Assembly (NCBI GenBank): GCA_049317725.1
Contig: JBMOHS010000082.1
Location: forward strand, 1-17,414
Origin: CAIOZW01 sp049317725
Lineage (GTDB): Bacteria > Acidobacteriota > Blastocatellia > RBC074
Direction: 5' to 3'
Length of the DNA stretch: 17,414 nucleotides
How positions within the stretch are numbered: position 1 is the first letter of the stretch; every line of letters starts with the position of its first letter. Position numbers and translations under genes: made by a program. The notes beneath the pieces were generated by a model, which had not been told where the DNA came from, ran no database searches, and saw only the letters and a program-made list of their open reading frames with translations. Shown piece by piece: positions 6,855 to 13,895 of this stretch.

Positions 6855-6883
6855 ATGATAGCCAACTCGCGGACTCTCGTCAA
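6855..6883 (-). promoter_or_regulatory. Promoter of tRNA-Ala
   Basis: On the minus strand TTGACG (6883-6878) and TATCAT (6860-6855) are spaced by 17 bp, each matching the sigma70 consensus at 5 of 6 positions. It begins 27 bp beyond the stop of the M50 protease gene. It predicts a precursor leader of roughly 120 nt before the tRNA. A second TTGACA at 6832-6827 lacks a good -10 element. Confidence 0.65.
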
Positions 6884-6909
6884 CTGCTGTCGGAGAGATC
6901 TGTCACGGA

Positions 6910-8163
6910 TCAAGCGTCCAGTTGAGACGCGAGGAGGGTTCCGACGAGAAGACCTTGGGGATCGAGAACGGCAAGGAAGCCAAGGCGGCTGCGCGCCATC
7001 TTCTCCTGCGCGATCGGGAGTGGGCTGTTCGCCTCGACAAAATGGTCTTCGGCAATCGGGATCATCACCTCCTGGATGGTGAGATGGGTCCACTGCTCCC
7101 TGGGAAATTGGCGCACGTAGGCCAGCGCGAGGATGCCGTGGAGTCGCCCTTCCAGGGCGACGGGAAAGACGACGCGACGATGTTCGCTGAGAATCTCATC
7201 GATAAAGTCATCGACCGTCAGGCTCGGAGGAACCGCGACAATCGGAGAGTGCATTCGCGAGCCGACCGTGCCCGGCGCAAATTGGCTGGGGAGACCCGCC
7301 TCCCCCACACCCCATCTCCCCGGTGGCGGGGAGAGCGCCTCGCTCTTCTTGACGGATCGATTCTCCTGGCGTTCCCGCGACCGCAGATCCTTCTCGGCCG
7401 CTTGCCGCAGAAAAAGGGCGATCACCAACAACCACGTCGAGAAGAGAAAGTCCTGCCAGAAAAGCCCTCTCGCCAGTGCCTGGAAGAAGAGAAAGAGGCT
7501 GTAGGCGATCAGCAGATAGGCGATCGTCACGCCCATCCGCCAAGTGGTACGGGTCGCCGCGAGAAGATCTCCCCGGAAATGCCAGAGCAGCGCGCGCACG
7601 GCGCGTCCTCCATCGAGCGGCAATCCCGGTAACAGATTGAACATGGCCAGAAAGAGGTTGGCGATGGCCAGGTAGTAGCATGCCTCCACGGCCCCCATCA
7701 GGAGCGAATGGCGAGGTCCGATCTGTTGCAGGGCGAGCAGCCCCACCATCGCCCCCATCCCGAGCAGAAAGGAGCTGGCGGGCCCGGCGACAGCGACCCG
7801 AAACTCGGCCATCGCGGTGCGTGGCTCCCCCACCAGTCGCGCCCAGCCTCCAAAGATATGCAGCTGAATGTCATGTATCTCGATGCCTTCGATCCGGGCG
7901 ACGAGGCAGTGGGCCAGCTCGTGAAGAACGATCGAGAAGAAGAAGAGCCCCGTGATCAAGGTCCCCAGCAGAAGATTCTGCCAGAGGGGCCACGCCGGTT
8001 GGATTCGGGCCGGTAACCAGAAGCTCGCCAGCAACCAGAGGTGGAGCAGCACGACAGGCGGCCAGCTCTGGTCGATCATCAAGGGAATCCCGAAGAGACG
8101 CCCCACCGGAATCGAACGGGAGATTCGAAAATAGCGGAGCAGCGGGCCAAGTCGATCCATCAT
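6910..8163 (-). CDS. Site-2-type zinc metalloprotease (M50) with C-terminal CBS-like region
   Basis: This 417-residue integral membrane protease has the zinc motif HELAH at 81-85, inside a membrane helix. The second metal-ligand motif is NLLPGLPLDGGR at 176-187, with Asp184. About six hydrophobic segments are visible (roughly 34-55, 62-82, 122-145, 158-180, 208-230, 236-258). A charged linker follows, then a region (about 305-417) with the alternating pattern of a degenerate CBS-domain pair: SPIVAVPPSLTVDDFIDEI and VMIPIAEDHFVEANSPLPIA. M50 proteases of this layout cut substrates within the membrane, often anti-sigma factors; CBS domains usually sense adenine nucleotides. The ATG at 8163 is used, with AGAAGG upstream; a second ATG follows directly. 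It is the last gene of a probable operon, 48 bp after the hydrolase. The substrate is unknown. Confidence 0.93.
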   Translation of the reverse strand: MMDRLGPLLRYFRISRSIPVGRLFGIPLMIDQSWPPVVLLHLWLLASFWLPARIQPAWPLWQNLLLGTLITGLFFFSIVLHELAHCLVARIEGIEIHDIQLHIFGGWARLVGEPRTAMAEFRVAVAGPASSFLLGMGAMVGLLALQQIGPRHSLLMGAVEACYYLAIANLFLAMFNLLPGLPLDGGRAVRALLWHFRGDLLAATRTTWRMGVTIAYLLIAYSLFLFFQALARGLFWQDFLFSTWLLVIALFLRQAAEKDLRSRERQENRSVKKSEALSPPPGRWGVGEAGLPSQFAPGTVGSRMHSPIVAVPPSLTVDDFIDEILSEHRRVVFPVALEGRLHGILALAYVRQFPREQWTHLTIQEVMIPIAEDHFVEANSPLPIAQEKMARSRLGFLAVLDPQGLLVGTLLASQLDA

Positions 8164-8211
8164 CTTGCCAACCTTCTCTCTCTGTTGTTGCTTTCACTCA
8201 CCACGCGCTTC

Positions 8212-8862
8212 TCATCGGGAAATCGGCACGCGGGAGACGAGGAACTGCCCGAGCTGCTCGCGCAGTTCCTGGCTGTGCCGGTCAAAAAAGTGGGTGGCCT
8301 CGGGGATCGCCACCAACTGATTGTGGTTCATCGCGGGCAGTTGATCGAGATAGTCCCGGAGGGGGGCGAGGGGGGCGATCGAGTCCGCCTCGCCGTGGAG
8401 GAAGAGCTTCGGCTTGGTGCACGTCAGGAGACAGGCGAGGCTGTCGAGCCGAAGAGGAACCCCAATCGCGATAATGCGGGTGACTCGTGCATCGGCGCAT
8501 CCGACTCGCAGCCCGATCACCGATCCGAAGGAGAAGCCCGCGACGATCACCTCCTCGCGTTCTGGATGTTCGGCGAGCAGAAAGTCGAGAGCGGCCTCGG
8601 CATCCGCCGTCTCTCCAATCCCTTGATCAAACTGCCCCGTACTCTGCCCAACACCGCGAAAGTTGAAGCGGAGGGTGGCATAGCCATGCTCCTCAAGGGC
8701 CTTGGCCGTGCGATAGACCACCTTGTTGTGCATCGTCCCACCGTGCAGCGGATGGGGATGGAGAACGAGGGCAACGGGGGCCCCCGGGGTAGCCCCCGGC
8801 CGGTAGAGCGCCTCAAGCTGCCCGTGCGGCACCGGTATCCATCGATTTCCTTTGAGAACCAT
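8212..8862 (-). CDS. Alpha/beta-fold hydrolase
   Basis: This 216-residue serine hydrolase has nucleophile Ser111 in the elbow GFSFGS. Probable triad partners are Asp160 (LFLHGEADSIAPL) and His191 (IPEATHFFD). The oxyanion-side block is LVLHPHPLHGGTMHNKVV, followed by ATLRFNFRGVGQSTG. These sequences are typical of the short, lidless alpha/beta hydrolases annotated as dienelactone-hydrolase-like or KANL3/Tex30-like. No signal peptide is present, so it is cytoplasmic. The frame opens at a GTG (8910) right beside the upstream stop. The ATG at 8862 is preferred because AGGAGA sits five bases ahead of it and the domain starts there. It lies between an alcohol dehydrogenase and a membrane protease in the same direction. 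The substrate cannot be deduced. Confidence 0.92.
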   Translation of the reverse strand: MVLKGNRWIPVPHGQLEALYRPGATPGAPVALVLHPHPLHGGTMHNKVVYRTAKALEEHGYATLRFNFRGVGQSTGQFDQGIGETADAEAALDFLLAEHPEREEVIVAGFSFGSVIGLRVGCADARVTRIIAIGVPLRLDSLACLLTCTKPKLFLHGEADSIAPLAPLRDYLDQLPAMNHNQLVAIPEATHFFDRHSQELREQLGQFLVSRVPISR

Positions 8863-8910
8863 CTGCTCTCCTGGCAATTGTCGTTTGGGTATCAGGAGAC
8901 CCGCTGCCAC

Positions 8911-9876
8911 TCACTCCGAGAGGGGGTCGAGAAGGACCTTCATCACACCAGAACGGGCAGCCTCGGCGAAGGCGGCGACACCGTTGTGGAGCGGAAACCG
9001 GGCGGCGATCAGCGAGTCGACCTCGACCGCTCTCCGTGCCAGCAACCCGAGGGCTTGGTCGAATCGGCCGCAGCGGGAACCAAGCAGGGTGATCTCGTCG
9101 ACTACCAGACGGGAAGTATCGATCGTCACTGGCCCGTGGAACGTCGACTTGAGGACGAGGACGCCGCGCGGCCGGACCAGTTCGAGTGCTCGCGCCAGCC
9201 CCGCCGGCGAGCCCGTTGCCTCAACGACCAGATCGAACCGCTCGGCCGGGCGAACCGCCAGATCCTCCCCCCGTGCCACCTCGATGCCGACTCGCTCCGC
9301 CAAGGCCAACTTGGCGGGATGCTTGCCGATGAGGAGCAGTCGGCAACCCGTCGTCGCAAGAACTCGTGCAATCAGTTGCCCGAGTTTGCCGTCCCCGAGG
9401 ACCGCGACCCGGTGCGTCGGTCCAACCTCGGTCTGCGTCAAGATCTCCCCGGCGGCGGCGAGCGGCTCTGTCAGGACGGCGTGATCGTCTGGCACTTCGT
9501 CCGGCACCCGGACCAAGTTCGAGACCGGAAGCCGCAGCCAATCCGCAAAGGCCCCGTCGCGCCCGACAATCCCCAGCACGGTCCGTCCAGCACAATGCCG
9601 CGGATCCCCCGCGCGACACTCTGCGCAGCTCCCGCACCCGGCATTGATCTCTCCAACAACCCGCTGACCCAGCCAACGGGGATCGGGCGACTCCTCCACC
9701 ACCCCAACAAATTCGTGGCCCAAGGTGCCCTCGAAGCCAGCGTACCCCCTGACAATCTCCAAATCGGTGTTGCAGATCCCGGCCAACCTCACGCGAATCA
9801 ATGCCTCACCGTCGCCTCGCGGCGGCGGCACTTCCCGCATCTCCAACTGCCCATTCTTAAATTGAAGCGCTCTCAT
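8911..9876 (-). CDS. Zinc-dependent medium-chain alcohol dehydrogenase
   Basis: This 321-residue NAD(P)-dependent oxidoreductase belongs to the MDR family. The catalytic zinc site is shown by Cys35 (GICNTDLE) and the His54-Glu55 pair (GTLGHEFVGVV). The structural zinc site is complete: C81-x2-C84-x2-C87-x7-C95. The Rossmann nucleotide site is VAVLGDGKLGQLIA, followed by a strand ending in GKHPAKLALA. It is slightly shorter than typical sorbitol- or threonine-dehydrogenase relatives, so the substrate is uncertain. The start at 9876 (MRALQF) is where MDR proteins normally begin. No ribosome site precedes it, and a promoter-like pair ends about 7 bp before the ATG, so the mRNA may be leaderless. 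It heads an operon with the hydrolase (48 bp downstream) and the M50 protease. Confidence 0.93.
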   Translation of the reverse strand: MRALQFKNGQLEMREVPPPRGDGEALIRVRLAGICNTDLEIVRGYAGFEGTLGHEFVGVVEESPDPRWLGQRVVGEINAGCGSCAECRAGDPRHCAGRTVLGIVGRDGAFADWLRLPVSNLVRVPDEVPDDHAVLTEPLAAAGEILTQTEVGPTHRVAVLGDGKLGQLIARVLATTGCRLLLIGKHPAKLALAERVGIEVARGEDLAVRPAERFDLVVEATGSPAGLARALELVRPRGVLVLKSTFHGPVTIDTSRLVVDEITLLGSRCGRFDQALGLLARRAVEVDSLIAARFPLHNGVAAFAEAARSGVMKVLLDPLSE

Positions 9877-9883
9877 GGTGCCA

Positions 9884-9912
9884 TTGTTAGGGAACGGCCT
9901 GCCCCATTTCAA
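9884..9912 (-). promoter_or_regulatory. Candidate promoter giving a leaderless dehydrogenase transcript
   Basis: On the minus strand TTGAAA (9912-9907) and TAACAA (9889-9884) are 17 bp apart. The -35 element is good and the -10 element is weak. The expected start site, about 7 bp downstream, falls at or next to the ATG at 9876. This fits the lack of any Shine-Dalgarno sequence. Confidence 0.35.
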
Positions 9913-10048
9913 GCGCCACCGCGGAAGGGTCTGGCAATTTTCCGGGAGCTATGCAATGCTCCTTCCGCTGACGTTCCACTCTTCACCGGCAGAGTGGAGG
10001 GGAGACAAGGCAAGAATTAAACCGCCAATCAGGGAGAGGAAGCATCCG

Positions 10049-10480
10049 ATGGACGTGGTCAGGTCAGGTGACACCGTCAGTGTACATTACACTGGCAAAT
10101 TGAGTGACGGAACGGTCTTCGACAGTTCGGAGGGGAGCGAACCACTGGTCTTCACCGTCGGGGAAGGCATGGTCATCGAGGGGTTCGAGAAGGCACTCGT
10201 CGGGATGAAGCTCGGCGACTCCAGAGAGGTCGTCATCGCCCCCACCGAAGGGTACGGCGAGCGGATCGAGGAGCTGGTCCAAACGATCAACCGCGCTGAA
10301 TTCTCTCTCGGCGAGATGGAGCCTGAACTGGGAATGGCGATCGAGATGCAAACGCCGGAAGGAACCATCCCTCTCACCATCACCGAACTGACAGAATCGA
10401 GCGTCACCCTTGATGCCAACCATCCATTGGCGGGTGAGACGCTCCACTTCTCCTTGACGCTCATCCAGATTGGGGGCTAG
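10049..10480 (+). CDS. FKBP-type peptidyl-prolyl isomerase, SlyD-like
   Basis: This 143-residue cytoplasmic cis-trans prolyl isomerase and chaperone has the SlyD layout. The N-terminal FKBP half contains VSVHYTGKLSDGTVFDSS, PLVFTVGEGMVIEGFEKALVGM and KLGDSREVVIAPTEGYGE. The inserted insert-in-flap chaperone domain covers about 75-120. The FKBP strand then returns with DANHPLAGETLHFSLTLIQI. The His/Cys-rich metal-binding tail of E. coli SlyD is absent, as in many short homologues. An upstream in-frame start exists at 9875, but ATG 10049 is preceded by GGGAGAGGA and begins at the domain boundary. The gene is divergent from the alcohol dehydrogenase and 51 bp upstream of endonuclease V, perhaps co-transcribed. 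A GGGGGC/GCCCCC hairpin (10472-10492) spans its stop codon. Confidence 0.95.
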   Translation: MDVVRSGDTVSVHYTGKLSDGTVFDSSEGSEPLVFTVGEGMVIEGFEKALVGMKLGDSREVVIAPTEGYGERIEELVQTINRAEFSLGEMEPELGMAIEMQTPEGTIPLTITELTESSVTLDANHPLAGETLHFSLTLIQIGG

Positions 10481-10531
10481 CCGCTGGCCCCCTGCCTGCG
10501 GATCGGCCATTGCTGAGGAGGAGAGCAAGGG

Positions 10532-11242
10532 ATGAATCTACCGCATCGCTGGGATCTCTCTCCGACGGAAGCGATTGCCCTGCAGCGTGAGCTGAGCCGC
10601 CAGATCCGGCTCACCCCCCTCGCCAAGGAGCCGGAGACAATTGGCGGTGCCGATCTCTCCTTTCACCCTTTCTCGAATCTTGTCGATGCGGGAATCGTTG
10701 TTCTCCGCCTGCGGGATCTCTCGATCCTCGACTCGAGCCACGTCCGCACGACGGCCCCTTTCCCCTATGTTCCCGGGCTGCTCAGCTTCCGGGAAGCCCC
10801 TCCCCTGCTCGAAGCGTGGGAGAGACTTCACCTCAAACCCGACGTTCTCATGTTGGATGGCCACGGGACGGCTCACCCCAGACGCTTTGGCCTCGCCTGC
10901 CACCTCGGCCTCTGGCTCGACCTGCCAACCATCGGTTGCGCCAAGCAACGCTTGACCGGCCAGGCCCTCGACCCCCCACTCTCCCGCGGAGGAAGCTCTC
11001 CGCTGGAGGCTGCCTCGGAGGTGATCGGAATGGTCGTCCGCACGCGGGACCGCGTCGCCCCTGTCTACGTCTCCCCTGGCCATCGCATCGACCTCGCCAC
11101 GGCGGTGCGACTTGTCCTCGCCTCCTCCTTACGCCATCGCCAACCCGAACCGACTCGGCAAGCCCATCTCCTCGTCAACCAGTTGCGACGCCAGCTCAAC
11201 CAGAGCTCCCAAGCGACCTCGCTGCCCCCTACCCATTCTTGA
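10532..11242 (+). CDS. nfi: Endonuclease V (deoxyinosine 3' endonuclease)
   Basis: This 236-residue repair nuclease cuts DNA one base 3' to deoxyinosine, starting removal of deaminated adenine. All family landmarks are present: Asp41 in IGGADLSF, Tyr79 and Glu88 in PYVPGLLSFRE, Asp109 in LDGHGTAHPRRFGLA, the GCAK motif at 135-138, and His184 in YVSPGHRIDL. The acidic residues are the metal ligands, and the Tyr belongs to the wedge that senses the lesion. A strong GAGGAGGAGAG site lies upstream of the ATG. The C-terminal ~20 residues are Gln/Ser-rich and dispensable-looking. It follows the SlyD-like gene, but the two functions are not obviously linked. Confidence 0.96.
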   Translation: MNLPHRWDLSPTEAIALQRELSRQIRLTPLAKEPETIGGADLSFHPFSNLVDAGIVVLRLRDLSILDSSHVRTTAPFPYVPGLLSFREAPPLLEAWERLHLKPDVLMLDGHGTAHPRRFGLACHLGLWLDLPTIGCAKQRLTGQALDPPLSRGGSSPLEAASEVIGMVVRTRDRVAPVYVSPGHRIDLATAVRLVLASSLRHRQPEPTRQAHLLVNQLRRQLNQSSQATSLPPTHS

Positions 11243-11272
11243 TCTCTGAAAAATAGTTGGCAGGCAGCGTCA

Positions 11273-11302
11273 GCCTTGCCAGACATTTCCGTCAAGCAAG
11301 GC
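11273..11302 (+). terminator. Weak hairpin after endonuclease V
   Basis: GCCTTGC (11273-11279) can pair with GCAAGGC (11296-11302) around a 16-base loop, about 30 bp after the nfi stop codon. No T-run follows, so this is at best a weak or Rho-assisted end. It lies in the spacer where nfi and the GWxTD gene converge. Confidence 0.25.
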
Positions 11303-11435
11303 CTTCTGCCCTCCGACACGCACCGCCGAATGTAGCCCGACTCAGCGGTATCGGTTGACAAAAAAGGTCTGAGGTGGCGGAAACACCACACGACCTCATC
11401 GCGAGTCAATTTCCCCACCTTCCCGTCAAATGCGA

Positions 11436-11468
11436 ACGGGGAGGCCGCCGTGTCCGGCACCTCCCCGT
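11436..11468 (-). terminator. GC-rich hairpin downstream of the GWxTD gene
   Basis: A perfect 9-bp stem, ACGGGGAGG/CCTCCCCGT, closes a 15-base loop about 40 bp past the GWxTD stop in its transcription direction. The following minus-strand bases (TCGCATTT) are only modestly T-rich. The position fits a terminator or a 3'-end stabilising structure. Confidence 0.4.
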
Positions 11469-11506
11469 CTCACCCACTGCTCTCGCCACCTCAGGAAATC
11501 TTCCTC

Positions 11507-13216
11507 TCACTTGATCTGGAAGGTATCCTTGTCAGTGGCAATCATCTGGTTGGCGACATTGTCCCGAATCAAGACCTGCACATCGTAGAAGCCCGGCTTG
11601 AAGGTCTTGAGCGGAATCAGTCGCGCGAGGGTGATCTGCTGACTGTTGATCGAGCTGAGGCCGTTGTTGCCATCTTCCTTGATCCGCATCAGCTCTTTAT
11701 CCTTCTGGGAGACGACGTACTCGATGTCAACACTGGGACGCAACGTCGCCTGATCGATCGAGACGTTGTAGACCTGCATGTAGACACCGAGGGACTGATC
11801 TCCCTTGAACTCACCCGTCGCGTTGGGAATGACCTTGAGCGCCCCCAGCACGAACTGCCCGGTGGCAAGGCGCCCATTGAGCGGCTCGATCTTCGAAGCG
11901 AGAATCAGCGTCGAAGTCGAGAGTCGCCCCTCCTCGTACCGCGGAACGACAAATCCCTGCTTGATGACCCCCGTCTTCCCGCTGTTGACATCGCGTACCA
12001 CCAAGTCAACCTTGTAATTACCTGGGGCGAGAACGACGTTCTTCTGATAAGCAGACCGTTGCTGCATGCCCTGGTCGAGCGATTCGGGGGTATAACTGGA
12101 GGTAACGACGTCCTCGAACTGCCCTGCGCGGCGACCGGCAACGTTGGTCACCTTGGCGTAGATGTTGATGGCCGCCTGCGGCAACCCCCCGACCTCTTTA
12201 TAGACCAAGTCCTGATTTTCAAGCTGGACGGTGAACGAGGTGAGCACAGCACTCTCGGTAACACGCAGGAGATTGATGTTCAGCCCAGCCGAGAGGATGT
12301 CGAAGCTGGCCTTGGGCAGCTCCGACTCATTGGCAAGGGCGGCGAGGTCATTGAACTTGACCTTCGGCGGTCGCTGGAGGGCGGTCAACCGCGCCAAGCG
12401 CTCGAACGGCTGATCCTGGGCCCGCATCCCGAAGAGCTGGCCTCCACCGTTCATGAAGTTGCCCTGCCCGTTCGGTCCGAACATTCCAAACGCCACCCGG
12501 TCGGCCTTGTTCGCCAACCCGAGCTGCTCGGCGAGGGTCAACCCCGCGTTCGGGGTGTAGAGCAGGGCGTCCTTCTCATCCGGGCTGCGCGCGATCCGGT
12601 ACTCTCCCGACCCACTCGGGTCGACAAACTCGATCTCAATGTCAGAGCCGACTCCTTCGAGATACCGGTACCACCAGATCTCGAAGGGGTAGGTCGCAGT
12701 CGTCCCCCCCCCTTCCCAGATCGGACGATTGTAGCTGCCACCGGACGGGTGCGATTCGATCTGGTCGGGCTTGCCGAACATGATGTAGATCCGGCCCCGG
12801 TCGGTCTTCCACCCAGGGATACCGCTGGTATACTTCTCGTTGGCATAGGCGATCCGCTGGTAATACTCCTCGCGGTACTCGTTGACATCTGTATCGGGAT
12901 CCGGATCGCGGCGCAGCCAGAACTGCTCGATGAATTGCTCGCGCTCGTCGTCGGTCTTGAGCGAATTGAACGTCTTTCGCTCCTCATCGGTGATAATCCA
13001 GCGGACGTCCTCATCGACCCAGCGCTTGTAGACACTCTTGACCGACTCACCCCCACCGCGGCGCTTCTTTTTCTTGTTGTCATCGTCCTGGGCCAGGACG
13101 GAGGTAGGTCCGGCCAGCAACATCCCGACCATCGTCCAGACCAGCGTCAACGCCATCGCTAGTGCTCCGCCGCGCTGCCACATCGTCGGGCCTCTTCCAA
13201 TTCCCTTCTGGTGCAT
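11507..13216 (-). CDS. Secreted GWxTD-domain protein
   Basis: This 569-residue protein has an N-terminal signal peptide: a basic start, a hydrophobic core at about 17-36, and probable cleavage after VLA at 40-42. A charged Asp/Lys stretch follows. The GWxTD domain is explicit: residues 135-139 read GWKTD within SGIPGWKTDRGRIYIMFGKPDQ. Around it are an EQFWLRRDPDPDTDVNEYREEYYQRI helix-rich run and PFEIWWYRYL. The rest (about 240-569) is beta-rich and resembles repeated Ig-like or extracellular modules. GWxTD proteins occur mainly in Acidobacteriota and Bacteroidota and are mostly of unknown function. The start at 13216 is chosen for its AGGGAGG site and the signal peptide; the longer frame would run through the tandem repeats upstream. 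It is divergent from the lipoprotein/ABC cassette. Confidence 0.9.
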   Translation of the reverse strand: MHQKGIGRGPTMWQRGGALAMALTLVWTMVGMLLAGPTSVLAQDDDNKKKKRRGGGESVKSVYKRWVDEDVRWIITDEERKTFNSLKTDDEREQFIEQFWLRRDPDPDTDVNEYREEYYQRIAYANEKYTSGIPGWKTDRGRIYIMFGKPDQIESHPSGGSYNRPIWEGGGTTATYPFEIWWYRYLEGVGSDIEIEFVDPSGSGEYRIARSPDEKDALLYTPNAGLTLAEQLGLANKADRVAFGMFGPNGQGNFMNGGGQLFGMRAQDQPFERLARLTALQRPPKVKFNDLAALANESELPKASFDILSAGLNINLLRVTESAVLTSFTVQLENQDLVYKEVGGLPQAAINIYAKVTNVAGRRAGQFEDVVTSSYTPESLDQGMQQRSAYQKNVVLAPGNYKVDLVVRDVNSGKTGVIKQGFVVPRYEEGRLSTSTLILASKIEPLNGRLATGQFVLGALKVIPNATGEFKGDQSLGVYMQVYNVSIDQATLRPSVDIEYVVSQKDKELMRIKEDGNNGLSSINSQQITLARLIPLKTFKPGFYDVQVLIRDNVANQMIATDKDTFQIK

Positions 13217-13290
13217 ATTGCCCTCCCTGCTTCTCAGTTGGTCGATCCCGGCCTTCGCCGTGGAGCCCTTGCCTCGACAGGCCTTCCAAA

Positions 13291-13332
13291 CCAGATCGTC
13301 TTGACCAGATCGTCTTGACCAGATCGTCTTGA
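13291..13332. repeat. Three tandem 14-bp repeats upstream of the GWxTD gene
   Basis: The unit CCAGATCGTCTTGA is repeated exactly at 13291-13304, 13305-13318 and 13319-13332, 75-116 bp before the GWxTD start codon. All three copies are identical, which suggests recent slippage or selection on the motif. The sequence differs from the other 14-bp triplet at 3260-3301. Confidence 0.95.
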
Positions 13333-13614
13333 CCGGACCTTGAGAAATGCCCAGAGGCAACAATGATGTGATGCCACCTGCCGTCCAGGAGTCTACTAAC
13401 CACGATCACAAGAGATCACTAGAGATCATAAAGCGAGGATCATCAAGGATGGTAAGCGATATACCCCGGGCAGTCCATTTGAGTATCCCAATATTCTCAA
13501 GGAGAAGGACGGTATCGGTCACGATAGTCAATATCCACAAGGAAGTCTACGCGAGCGAATGGGGGGCGTCAAGCACCAGTTTCGCCCCCGCCAGGTACCC
13601 TACAAAGGGGAAAT

Positions 13615-13643
13615 TTGACAAGAGAAGGGGCATCTGGTAGCGT
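13615..13643 (+). promoter_or_regulatory. Weak candidate promoter for the lipoprotein/ABC cassette
   Basis: A perfect TTGACA (13615-13620) is followed after 17 bp by TAGCGT (13638-13643), which keeps only three of six -10 positions. If used, the leader to the lipoprotein gene would be about 245 nt and would contain the hairpins at 13693-13719 and 13750-13768. Confidence 0.3.
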
Positions 13644-13692
13644 CAATGCTACTTTTGGATTTGTAAGATCTGTGACGAGGAATCAATGCGAG

Positions 13693-13719
13693 ATCTTTCC
13701 AGAAAGTCTTCGGAAAGAT
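13693..13719 (+). other. Stable hairpin in the leader of the lipoprotein gene
   Basis: ATCTTTCC (13693-13700) pairs perfectly with GGAAAGAT (13712-13719). The inner bases AGA/TCT can extend the stem past a 2-base bulge. A second stem, TCCCTCC/GGAGGGA around a 5-base loop, lies at 13750-13768. No long T-run follows either, so they look like leader structures rather than terminators. Confidence 0.5.
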
Positions 13720-13895
13720 TCTGCCGCGACGCGGGTATCTCCTGACGGGTCCCTCCTGAATGGAGGGATGTCCTGAGCCACTCGACTCCCCGCGCTCCTT
13801 GTCCCGCAAAAGAGCAATGGTGTGTTCCATTGAGAGCTGGGCGATTGACCGGTACTGTGTCGGGGAAGAATCCCAAGGAATCAGGAATGAGGTGA

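Larger units (their letters stand above)
13217..13895. other. 679-bp gene-free divergent control region
   Basis: This is the longest non-coding stretch and, by eye, the least GC-rich (13380-13700). It separates the divergent GWxTD and lipoprotein genes. It contains three tandem 14-bp repeats (13291-13332), four GATCA motifs of which three are spaced at exactly 10 bp (13404-13442), and an imperfect dyad TTGAG-n12-CTCAA (13479-13500). A TTGACA element lies at 13615. It also holds a short hairpin with four Ts (13637-13656) and two stable hairpins at 13693-13719 and 13750-13768. Short open frames cross it on both strands, but none has protein-like character. The structures in 13637-13768 would lie in a leader of the plus-strand operon. 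Confidence 0.6.

Noticed and set aside
8041..10020. 659-codon plus-strand open frame across the dehydrogenase, hydrolase and M50 genes
   Set aside because: It is antisense to three well-supported genes and has no protein-like pattern. It is a composition effect.
10472..10492. GGGGGC/GCCCCC hairpin at the SlyD-like stop codon as a terminator
   Set aside because: No T-run follows and the next gene is close in the same direction, so termination is unlikely. It is mentioned under the gene only.
11065..11460. Minus-strand 131-codon open frame in the nfi/GWxTD spacer
   Set aside because: It overlaps nfi in antisense by about 180 bp, its GTG start lies too close to the only purine run, and no family is recognisable.
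11450..13162. 570-codon plus-strand open frame opposite the GWxTD gene
   Set aside because: It is antisense to a gene with a signal peptide and a literal GWxTD motif, and shows no domain of its own.
13637..13656. Short GTAGC/GCTAC hairpin followed by four Ts, possible terminator
   Set aside because: The stem is only 5 bp and no supported gene upstream on that strand needs termination. It is kept only as a note within the control region.
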